This document shows positions 1-7,940 of a stretch of DNA of 21,863 nucleotides, piece by piece. The position numbers and the translations under genes are program-made. The stretch's first letter is position 1; each line of letters starts with the position of its first letter. Below the pieces are notes generated by a model. The model had not been told where the DNA came from, searched no databases, and worked only from the letters and a program-made list of their open reading frames with translations. The stretch is from Saccoglossus kowalevskii (Eukaryota; Hemichordata; Enteropneusta; Harrimaniidae). The DNA lies in contig NW_003140811.1 of assembly GCF_000003605.2 (NCBI RefSeq), positions 1,362,968 to 1,384,830 on the forward strand, in the 5' to 3' direction.

Positions 1-470
1 GACATTGCAGTGGAATGAGAGGTGAGAACCATATAGGTAACTGGTTGTACATTTATAGTAGAAAGGAGCTACCCACGCCACTGCTAAATCAAATATTATT
101 ACCTAGTACTGGCGGCCTTAATTCCTCTTACACTGGATAATCATGGCTCTAGATAATTACATTAAAAATCACATTTGAAAAATCAGGGTATTAAGTTGTT
201 AGGGCTAAATCAACATTCTGTGTATTTAATTGCTTTTATATTTTTGTATATATTTACATCATTGTATATGTCACATATCAGTTAATCATCAATCTGCATT
301 CTTTATATGGAATAAAGAGTCGTAATTCAGAAAATAAGCTTTTGTTCAATTAGTGTGGAAGGCCGCATTGGTGAGATCAATAAATGGTGGCAAGCCATTA
401 ATTTAATAGCGATTTATGGGACCCATAGAACTTGAATTTGTTTGTGCACTACATTACATTAACGTGTTTT
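1..470. other. Non-coding; possible LTR remnant
   Basis: No reading frame resembling a known protein is visible. The stretch lies just 5' of the BEL/Pao coding remnant. It has an AATAAA at about 311 followed by a T/A-rich tail, which is what the end of a BEL-type LTR can look like. No second LTR copy is present in the window, so the LTR reading is only an inference. It could equally be intron 3 of the SDR gene on the minus strand. Confidence 0.3.
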
Positions 471-1471
471 GAAAACTGTGTAATTCTCAGTTTGATGATG
501 GATCGTCAGTTGGAACAGTAATTTCACAACATAACTATTGATATTGGAGCTGGGTCTATTGCTAAGCAGACGACTATGCTAAGTTTTACGTTATCAAGCC
601 AGAGCCGTGGTGAACATCGCAAGAAACCTACAGAGAAGAAAAAGCAATAAGCATTGGAGACTAGACAGAGCCAACGAAGTAGACTGAGTTGAGAAATGGT
701 ATGAAACGATTCTTGAGATAGTTGAATGATTTAACTACTGTAACAGAATGGATGGACACATATAAATCGTTTATAAGTATACACAACGACCTGCTGTCAG
801 ATGAAGCTCAGTAGGAAGACTTGGTATGACGGATGATATGAACATTTTCAAGATTCTTGTAATGAGTTTGAAGCCACAATACGTCATTGGATTCAAGAAG
901 CTGAATCACAGTTGAGACAATCTATTAGGATGAATGAGAAAGTGAAACCTGAGGACAGCGTTTCAAAACTACTACTTCCATATCAAAGAGATCCGAAGAG
1001 CCAGCTCTCTCCTCGTGCCTAGAATTAAAAAAGATCAAAGGGAAGTTGTTAGCTTGAGCTGATGCATTGAAGAAAAAACAAGCTCAACTCAGCCTGAAGA
1101 TGCAAGAAGAATTGGAGCTGAAAACAGAATTAAGGATATTAGATGCTAGGAGAGATATACTTGATCAAGGAGTGAACTATGAAAAAGAACTTGCACAGAC
1201 TGAGCTTATTTAGTCCTAAGATAGGGATACAGAGATTAGGGTTAGATAAGAATCTGTTGGATGTGAATCATGATGCAGGTGAGTCCATTTTAAATAGTCA
1301 AAATGTGCATGAGGATGATGATGTGAGTGTTGGTCTTGCACATGGTGTGCAGGGCAGGCGCTGTGTGGGAGAGCACGATAGTGACAGCAATGCTGGTTCT
1401 GGATCCTCTATTGCCGGTCAAATATCCTCAAGTGAAGTCATCTTGGTCATGATGAAACAAATTAAAAAATC

Positions 1472-1675
1472 TTGTCAGATATCAAGAAGTTTGCTGGTAA
1501 ACCTATAGAGTACAAACAGTGTATTCGTCAGTTCAGGACCAGAACTTTAATAAATACTGAGAATGAAGATGAAAGAATGGACTACTTGCAGCATTATACT
1601 ATTGGTGAAGCTAACAGAATTGTTACTGTTTATAGCCACCGTGGGGGGCAGAGAATGGGGATCATGCTGACATGA
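1472..1675 (+). pseudogene. BEL/Pao gag DUF1759-like segment (fragment)
   Basis: This is the best-preserved 67-codon piece of the relic. It contains FAGKPIEYKQC, then a DERMDYLQHYTIGEAN stretch, which is the typical layout of the gag domain that follows the coiled coil in BEL/Pao polyproteins. After a frame break at about 1,655 the match continues in another frame (KDLQNRYGVIE, 1,676-1,710). The initiator Met is probably not a true start, because the homologous domain is internal to a long polyprotein. No function is expected. Confidence 0.65.
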
Positions 1676-1993
1676 AAGATCTTCAAAATCGATATGGTGT
1701 TATTGAATGTATTTCTCATGCCTATGTTAGGAAAGCTCTTGATCAGACAGCCCATAGGTTCTAGATGAGTTTACCATCTTTCTGGTTGAATGCGAGAATG
1801 CAGTACAGAGTATAGAAGCCCTGATAATACTTGAGTTTCCAGAAAACTTCTAGTCAAGAAGCTACAGTTATGGACAAACTGGTGTAATAGTTCTTCAATT
1901 GGATGAAACTCAAACAGTTTTGGATGGGTACTGGTAGCCAAATACGACCTTGACAATTGAATTGCTGGATGGAAGAAGATCTAAGTAAGTCTT

Positions 1994-2230
1994 ATGGAAA
2001 TGGGAGTTGACTCAAGTCAGCAAAGTCAACTAGTTGACCAAAGAATGAAAGGTATGAAGATAGCTGCTATGAAACGGACCAAGGGCAGTTTCGGACAGCA
2101 GGCTCTATGTGTGGAAACATTAAAAAAAGCAGAAAAGGCGGTCCTAGGATATGTTCAGCAACAACACTTTCCTGATGACATAGCAGCTCTGCAAGATTGT
2201 AAAAACACTGTGAACAAGAATTGGGTTTAG
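1994..2230 (+). pseudogene. BEL/Pao pre-integrase segment (fragment)
   Basis: The C-terminal half contains a KKAEKAVLGYVQQQHFPDD stretch followed by IAAL. This matches the conserved stretch between RNase H and the integrase zinc-binding region of BEL/Pao polyproteins. The stop at 2,228-2,230 is premature, and recognisable integrase residues continue in other frames to about 2,390. The N-terminal 30 or so residues match nothing I know and may mark the deletion junction with the gag part. Confidence 0.6.
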
Positions 2231-2390
2231 AGATCGAGCCCATTATACAATTTAGATCCATTTTGGCAGAATGGACTACTTGATCGTTCAGATGAAGGAT
2301 TCTGTTGTCTTGCCAAAGGATTCTCACATTTCAAGACTAATTCTGGAAGATATCCACAGAACAAATAATCTCCGTTGGTTGGTGCATTGA

Positions 2391-2746
2391 CCCCCAAAAC
2401 ACACGTGGTTCCGATCGACCAATGAGATGACGCCGTTGCAATGCGCGGGTTTTCATATTACTTAATACACGTTTTTATATTCTCTCTTGTACTCCTCTGT
2501 AATGGTTTCCTACTCCATAATCTCAACTCGATACATGCTTACTTACAATATACCTGATTAAATATTTGCTCTGTTAGTAACACAAGTGTTCACATAAATG
2601 TATATGTGGTTATAATAAAACCGTTCTTAAATTTGAACCAAAACTTCGAACTCAAAAATTAACTACGAAGCAAACAAGTTGGAAACAATCACATATATAT
2701 ACATATACATGGTAACTATCATGGGAACTGAACAAAAATTACTTAC
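2391..2746. other. Non-coding; SDR intron 3 (5' part)
   Basis: This lies directly downstream of SDR exon 3 on the minus strand, starting with a canonical GTAAGT donor (2,741-2,746). It holds an AT-rich stretch with a short TA/CA microsatellite near 2,690-2,710. No further SDR exon with a YxxxK motif was found here or in 1-470. Confidence 0.6.
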
Positions 2747-3041
2747 CAGAACCAGATGAGACCACAGCGATGCTACCATTAGACTTTGACAGCATGGGTA
2801 GTGCTTTAGTTGCTAGATTCACATAGGAAACAAAGTTGATATTCATTAGTGCCTGAAGTCTTTCGATATCGCCATCCCATAATTCCCAGTAGTAGAGGGC
2901 GTGATTTAAAACTAGATAATCTAATCCACCGAGTGTCTTCTCAGCTTCAGTTATCAATTTACCAGTCTCGTTAATGACTTGCATGTCCAGAGAAATGTAA
3001 TGTGCGGATTGGGCACCCAAGTCTAAACATTTCTTTACTAC
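2747..3041 (-). CDS. 11-beta-HSD1-like SDR, exon 3
   Basis: This exon encodes about 98 residues beginning VVKKCLDLGAQSAHYI. It holds the LVLNHA motif (equivalent of NNAG), a MNINFVSY stretch supplying the conserved Asn, and VVSSGSG, whose second Ser is the SDR catalytic serine. Each motif sits in the order and spacing of vertebrate 11-beta-hydroxysteroid dehydrogenase type 1 (NAD(P)-dependent interconversion of 11-keto and 11-hydroxy steroids in the ER). The acceptor is a T-rich tract ending TTTAG, and the donor is G|GTAAGT in phase 1. The YxxxK exon should follow but lies outside the window. Substrate cannot be inferred, because invertebrate members of this group often act on other carbonyl compounds. 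Confidence 0.9.
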
Positions 3042-3274
3042 CTAAATTGAAAATAAATTATTAGTCAGAATATATAAGTCTCAGAATATATAGTCTTTTT
3101 ATACTGACTTGCATATACAGAACACCAACATTTTTACTTTAAATGGTAGGGGTGTTCTAATACATATTAAAAGGTCAAGAAAAGGAAATATTTTTGTCCA
3201 TTGCGTATATCTCTTAAAAAGTCTTATTTTCCAAAAATACGAAAGGCAATGGACATACTAATCATAACTCTTGC
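3042..3274 (-). other. SDR intron 2, GC-AG type
   Basis: On the minus strand the sequence at the exon 2 border reads CAG|GCAAGA and the 3' end reads TTTAG|GTAG. Joining here keeps phase 0 and gives LLKQVVKKCLDLGAQ, which aligns without gaps to the family. The nearest GT donor (about 3,258) would break the frame. GC-AG introns are a known minority class with the donor consensus AG|GCAAGT, so this is a good fit. Confidence 0.85.
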
Positions 3275-3405
3275 CTGTTTGAGTAGATTCTCTCTCCGAG
3301 CGGTGATTAATATATTAGCTCCCAGTTTTGCATATTGGTAGGCGACTTGTTCACCAATACCGGTACTTGCACCGGTCACAACCACTCGCTTCCCACGTAT
3401 GCTTT
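3275..3405 (-). CDS. 11-beta-HSD1-like SDR, exon 2 (cofactor loop)
   Basis: This exon carries 44 codons including the first base from exon 1: ESIRGKRVVVTGASTGIG, then EQVAYQYAKLGANILITARR. TGASTGIG is the TGxxxGxG Rossmann loop that binds the dinucleotide phosphates. The Arg pair after beta-strand 2 (TARR) suggests NADP(H) preference, as in 11-beta-HSD1 (inference). The acceptor is TATTACAG on the minus strand. The exon is entered in phase 1 and left in phase 0 through a GC donor. Confidence 0.92.
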
Positions 3406-3721
3406 CTGTAATAAAATCATTCTTCTAAAAATTAACATGTCACTCCACCATTTTCAACCACTTGTACTACCAATTCACTACTACCAATTGAACAGAATAC
3501 TAGAAATATGGGTAGAAGAAACTGGCACACTAATTAGTGTCACATCTACTTTTTCCTAAATTATACATAATATATTACTATCTGCAAACTTTTCCCGCTT
3601 TCTCTTCTTACAATCCCCAGGTGTTCAGTTCAAATGCACAATCCTGTGTTGTAAACTGTATTAACCACACGACTACATGACTGTAGACTATCTACTTTCA
3701 CCTCAGAATTTAACATGATCA

Positions 3722-3883
3722 TTAAAGCGGGAGTCGTCACCTGCGCATGGGACAGATGGCCATAGCGTGTCATTGTTTACAAACAAGCGTCTACCCATGA
3801 GCCTTTTCGTTTTAGCGTGTGTTGTTATTGTCGCTTGGGACTCAATTCTTGCGCGTGCGCAGGTGACGACCTTTCCGCTTTAA
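3722..3883. mobile_element. TTAA-flanked MITE (162 bp)
   Basis: The two ends are inverted copies of each other. Left reads TTAAAGCGGGAGTCGTCACC followed by TGCGCA; the right end reverse-complemented reads TTAAAGCGGAAAGGTCGTCACC followed by TGCGCA. That is about 26 bp of terminal inverted repeat with a 2-bp indel. TTAA borders both ends, which fits a TTAA target-site duplication as used by piggyBac-like elements. The interior (about 110 bp) has no coding capacity, so this is non-autonomous. It sits in SDR intron 1. Because TTAA could also be part of the inverted repeat, the superfamily is uncertain. Confidence 0.75.
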
Positions 3884-4343
3884 GATAAATTTTGAGTAAT
3901 AACTGTCCAAAAAATCAATTTAAATATGAAAACTGGGCTAGAAGCTAGAGGATTTCGAGGGAGAACAGTGTTGTGGCGGGAAAGCCAAAACAAATTACTC
4001 TATATTGTACAAAAAAGGAAAGTTTCAAGTCACACTGTAGACTATAGTATATTGCATACCGTAATAGTTGAATTGAAATTTTATTTCACCAGTAACATAA
4101 GGAAATTAAATAAATACTAATGTACAGAAATGCATATATAAATAAAATATTGCTTTGTAGGAATGCAACTGGTGAGGGACACGGAAATAGTTCGGTATTG
4201 AACTAGTCTAGTTCATGTCACCGTCTAGCTTTATACAGAGAAAGTGTCTGCATGACTGAAAAATATAATGATAAAATTAAATAAGTGAATTAATGTAAAG
4301 TAAAATAACAAACTGTTGATGAAATATTCTATCAATTATTTGA

Positions 4344-4841
4344 TCAATTAGTAAATAACTGGATAACTGAATGAATAGATAAATAACTAAATTGGTGAAT
4401 GAATGTACTTTTAAACATGTGTCTATGTGTGATATTTATAATGTGAGTGGGAAGTGCATTCCAGTGTTTTGTAACTGCGTATTTGATATTATGTTTACTT
4501 TGAGTTAAATGCACTTGTGGAATGTAAAAATTGTTTTCAAGGGAGAGTCGGGTTGGGTAGTTGTGTGGAAGGGGATCAAAGTAATGATTCACAGCATGTG
4601 CGAAACGATTTTTAAGAAGGTCAAAGGTGAACAGGCAAGTATTGAATTTAGAGAGTTTGTGAATGTCGAAAATACCAATTCGTTTAAACAAAGGGGCATT
4701 ATGGGCGCGGTATTTTGAAAAAGTTATAAGACGGACAATTCTCTTTTGTAGCAAAAGTAATTGCTCCAGGAAGGTAGTATACGTGTCCCCCCAAATTTCA
4801 ATACAATAGAGAAGGTGTGGTAGAATTAAAGATTTGTACAA
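4344..4841 (-). pseudogene. LINE ORF2 C-terminal fragment
   Basis: This 165-codon open piece begins MYKSLILPHLLYCIEIWG and continues with a LLLLQKRIVRLITF stretch. These correspond to the conserved block downstream of the RT fingers and palm in CR1-like elements (YxSLIxPxLxYCIEIWG, then LQK+xxRxI). It ends at a natural stop (4,344-4,346) that is likely the original ORF2 terminus. It is unlikely to be translated on its own. Confidence 0.8.
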
Positions 4842-5733
4842 TAAAATAAAATAAGAGTTGATTTAGGTAAATAATGTCTGAGCCGAGATATAATTCCACC
4901 TTAGGGGCAATAGATTTTACAACTTTTCGAATGTGAGACTTCCAATTGAAATGCTGATCAATGAATACTCCAAGGTAAATGTTCTATTTGGTCATCGTCA
5001 ATACCCAATCTGTCCTCTACGTTCACTATTTTTTGGGATGTTTTAATAATAATTAATAGTTTTAATAATCATGTAATTGGTCTTTTCAGCACTGTTAGCA
5101 CGATACCATTCACAAACATGCTCAGAGTATATATACGAAAAATTAATAATATTTTCTTTAATAAATTTGAATAAATTGGTGTCATCAGCAAACAGTCGAA
5201 ATTGAAAGAAGTTGGTAGAATTTGCAATGTCATTAATGTAGACTAGAAATAGAACGGGCCTAGAATCGATTTCTATGCGACACCACGTTGTATTTTCATG
5301 TATTGCGATGTAATGTTGTTAATGCAAACTGACTCTTGGCGGTTGGATATGTGGTTTTGAAACCAGTTTAATGGGAGGCATCTGATACCATAATGTTTTA
5401 ACTTATTCAATAAGATATCATGATTAATGGTATCAAAGGCCTTTTTGAGGTCAATGAATACCCCAAAAGTAAGAAACTCATTATCGAGCTGCTAGTTTAG
5501 TGCTACAATTGTTCCGAAATCCAAATTGTGTATCTAAAAGTATATGTTTTGTTTCTATGTAATTTATAAATTGCTTGTTAACAATTGATTCGAGAATTTT
5601 ACTGACAATAGGGAGAATTGAAAATGGTCTGTAGTTGCTGGGTTCAGTGGTGGGGCCCCCTTTTTATAAATTGGGATTATTTTGGCTATTTTAAGTGCAT
5701 CTGGAAATATTCCTTGGCTCAGTGAACAATTGA

Positions 5734-6246
5734 TTAATGTGGGTTAACGGGCGATAGGTAACATTTGCTGCTTGTATAACTAATTCGAGATTTGATTTTG
5801 TCAACACCAACAGATTTACGCGGGTCTAAACGTTTAATTTCATTCGACACATCTTGCTCACAGACTGGGTGGAAAATAGAAGAATTAGGGTAATTACCAT
5901 CTAGGTACCGTGCATAATTGCTGCCATATGTTATATTCGAGGCAAAATTGGAGCCAATGTTAGTGAAGAACTTGTTAAATTCTTCCGCAATATCAGAATT
6001 ATTTGTTAAAGGGGGTTTGTTAGAATTACTTGAATGTAAGATACGGGGTATTAATTTGCTTGGTGTTTTGTTAAGTAGATCATTGATCACTTGCCATGTT
6101 TTGTTTGTGTTACCTTGGGCCAATCGTACTGTATTTGAATAATGACGTTTCTTTGCTGACTTCATAAGTTTTAACAGAATATTTCTATAAATAGTTACAT
6201 TTTTATAAACGCTACAAATGCATGCGCATGCGTAACGCAATATCAC
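5734..6246 (-). pseudogene. LINE ORF2 pre-RT/RT N-terminal fragment
   Basis: Residues about 28-60 (LKLMKSAKKRHYSNTV, then TWQVINDLL) and the later DIAEEFNKFFTNIG and CEQDVSNEIKRLDPRKSVGVDKI are typical of the linker and first RT motif of CR1-like ORF2 proteins. The first 15 or so residues are probably host sequence read through the truncation point near 6,190. After GVDKI the frame runs into unrelated residues, showing a frameshift near 5,790. Confidence 0.8.
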
Positions 6247-6250
6247 ATAT

Positions 6251-7306
6251 TAACCTGCAATGAAACAAATTAACAATCAAAACAAATATAACAATTTACC
6301 AGTTTTGTATTTTAAACTATGGCAATAATATTTGGGACATTTTAATTAGACAGCAAGATGTGTAGTTTTGAGGATATAAATATTTTTCAAAATAAATATG
6401 AAATATTTTGTATTTAATAACTCGAAATTATATACAGTTTGCCACGACTGAAATGATAAATGAAATTATTCTTGGCAAATTTGGTAAGAGATCAGCTCAC
6501 TTCTGTAAAGATAGTCAAAATTATTAAGTGTGCATAAGCAATTTTAACGTTCAAACTGAAACCTTAATTTTCAACTTTTTTTATGTTTGTGCTTTGCGAT
6601 GATATTTAAACATTGCTTAAAATAATTAGTAGTTAGGTATAGAGGGTATACAATACTACTTTCATCGGGTTATATTACAGGGTGTGTATTATACACCAAC
6701 TAGTATAATATGTGACATAAATCACATGACCTTGACCTGATCTGACATGCAACTGACGCATAACATAGTCCCGGGTGATTCTTCCTAACAAAACGGGAAT
6801 GGGTTGGGGTGTGTGGCCCAATTTTTTTTGACCCCACCCACTATCAGACCACTGTTTTAGTAATTACATACCACTTCTCGGACAACATGTTATTCAGATT
6901 TCAGTACTGTAAAAACACATGCGCAGTGCCACACGATGTCGTATATGATAGGACAGGTCAGAGTTCAAAATACGTACTGTCTGTCTATCTGAGCACTATC
7001 TGTCGGGGAAACACCAGGCCGTCAGAGACAACTTGCGAATAACACTTTTCGGGCGTTATTCCCAAGAATTTTTGGAGATTTCTCAAACATATTACATTTG
7101 ATAAAATCCAACCCACTTCTGGTGTGAATAAGATACCCCAGTCGAACCACACATATACCCGTATAGCTTTTCTGTGGGAGAACTCCCCTCCTCCTTCCCT
7201 CCGGCCATAGTCACGAAGGACCGATCGTTGGTACAATCACGTTGTACATTGTACTTAACAAATGCACAGGGAATAATGTCGCGTCAACTTAATAGTGTTA
7301 TCTCAC
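6251..7306. other. Non-coding; SDR intron 1 (5' part)
   Basis: AT-rich intron sequence between the LINE and SDR exon 1. Apart from a nuclear-receptor-like half-site pair near 6,727-6,738 I see no recognisable protein or element. Short open frames on both strands here have no family-like features. Confidence 0.6.
6727..6738 (-). promoter_or_regulatory. Candidate NR5A/ERR-type nuclear receptor site
   Basis: On the minus strand the sequence reads AGGTCAAGGTCA. This contains a full extended half-site TCAAGGTCA (SF-1/ERR consensus) and a second AGGTCA directly abutting it. It lies about 570 bp inside intron 1 of the SDR gene, in the same orientation as the gene. A match this short can arise by chance in 22 kb, so function is speculative. 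Confidence 0.3.
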
Positions 7307-7394
7307 CTGGATCAAAGGTGTCTCTCGATGTGTATGCAATGTACATTGCAATGAACACAATAAGCAGCCCTACTATCTTCCAAAACTTTGCCAT
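7307..7394 (-). CDS. 11-beta-HSD1-like SDR, exon 1 (membrane anchor)
   Basis: The exon encodes 29 residues, MAKFWKIVGLLIVFIAMY followed by IAYTSRDTFDP, plus one base. The hydrophobic run at residues 6-20 is the expected N-terminal signal anchor of ER-resident 11-beta-HSD1-type enzymes, and FDPESIRGK across the splice aligns with the FRPEMLQGK region of the vertebrate enzyme. The start has A at -3 and G at +4, a good initiation context, and no upstream in-frame ATG is close by. The donor CCAG|GTGAGA leaves phase 1, which matches exon 2 exactly. Confidence 0.88.
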
Positions 7395-7537
7395 GTTTAT
7401 ATATTTTTGTGGTGAGTAGGTCTGACTGCGGTGTCATACGCTCTGTGACATCTCATCACTGATACATCCCATATGCAGATTAGTCGTTTTAGCACAGGAT
7501 TTCGACGAGGGCGCACTTTTAAAACTAGTTTTCATTA
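7395..7537 (-). promoter_or_regulatory. Likely 5' UTR/promoter of the SDR gene
   Basis: This is the sequence immediately upstream of the exon 1 start codon on the minus strand. No clear TATA box at a fitting distance and no CpG island are seen; the AT-run next to the ATG is too close to be a TATA box. The assignment rests on position only. Confidence 0.35.
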
Positions 7538-7940
7538 GCCCCCACCTGGACAAAGTCCTGGAAAGAGCTTCTAGTTTCGTCTTCGTCAGTCCGTCAGTCA
7601 ACCATACATGTGCACGTCAATTTATTTTCCGATTCGATCAAATATGACCGACTGGTGGCTATTTTAATGCCAAAATTCAGTCAAATTCGGTCCTTGTGTG
7701 TCCATCGTCATTTCTCGGAAATGGTTTGACCGATTTTGTTGAGACTTGTTACAAAGACATAGGGACAACTGGTACAGATGCACATTGATTTATATTTTTC
7801 AAGGAATCAATTAATGAGCTCATTTTTATATTTAATTATTAATTTGAATTCTTGTTAATATCTTATGAACTAAACGTTCAAATCTGACAATTGGGGGGCT
7901 GTGTCATCTTCATATGACTTGTTTAATTAAAAAAAACACC
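7538..7940. repeat. Interspersed repeat fragment (GTCCGTCAGTC-type)
   Basis: The stretch begins with CCCCACCTGGACAAAGTCC and runs through a short GTCAGTCCGTCAGTC direct repeat. It then has a segment reading like the common invertebrate repeat 'TTTCTCGGAAATGGTTTGAC... GAGACTTGTTACAAAGACAT', and ends near GGGGGGCTGTGTCATC. I recognise this general type from other marine invertebrate genomes, but a named family cannot be given without a repeat library. No coding capacity is seen. Confidence 0.45.

Larger units (their letters stand above)
560..2390 (+). mobile_element. Decayed BEL/Pao LTR retrotransposon fragment
   Basis: Several broken reading-frame pieces match successive parts of a BEL/Pao polyprotein on the plus strand. 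Around 760-970 is a Trp/acidic-rich gag N-terminal region ending in a VKPEDSVS-like motif. Around 1,040-1,200 is a Lys/Glu/Leu-rich coiled coil (QEELELKTEL...). Around 1,475-1,760 is a DUF1759-type gag segment (FAGKPIEYKQ, then RMDYLQHYTIGEA, then KDLQNRYGVIE). Around 2,090-2,390 is the region leading into the integrase H2C2 zinc-binding domain (YVQQQHFPDDIAAL, then LPKDSHISRLILEDIH). The order is correct, but protease, reverse transcriptase and RNase H are missing between about 1,780 and 2,090. Several stops and frameshifts break every domain. It is a non-functional relic, and the family assignment is from remembered motifs. Confidence 0.75.
4080..6250 (-). mobile_element. CR1-like LINE, 5'-truncated and decayed
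   Basis: Minus-strand pieces give, in order, the region before the reverse transcriptase (5,734-6,246, ending with a GVDKI motif), broken central RT blocks (NYRPFSILPIVSKILES near 5,600; VFIDLKKAFDTINHDIL near 5,440; FADDT at about 5,178-5,192) and the C-terminal thumb region (4,344-4,841). This is the ORF2 of a CR1/Jockey-type non-LTR retrotransposon. The apurinic endonuclease and ORF1 are missing on the 5' side, which is the usual 5' truncation. At least three frameshifts or stops interrupt the RT. The 3' end is placed roughly at 4,080 and is not sharply defined. The element lies in intron 1 of the SDR gene in the same orientation. Confidence 0.85.

Noticed and set aside
100-350. LTR of the BEL/Pao element
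   Set aside because: An AATAAA and a suitable position are suggestive, but no second copy, TG...CA ends or primer-binding site could be confirmed.
3926-4120. 64-codon plus-strand open frame between the MITE and the LINE
   Set aside because: It lies in intron 1, overlaps the probable LINE 3' untranslated part, and has no family-like features.
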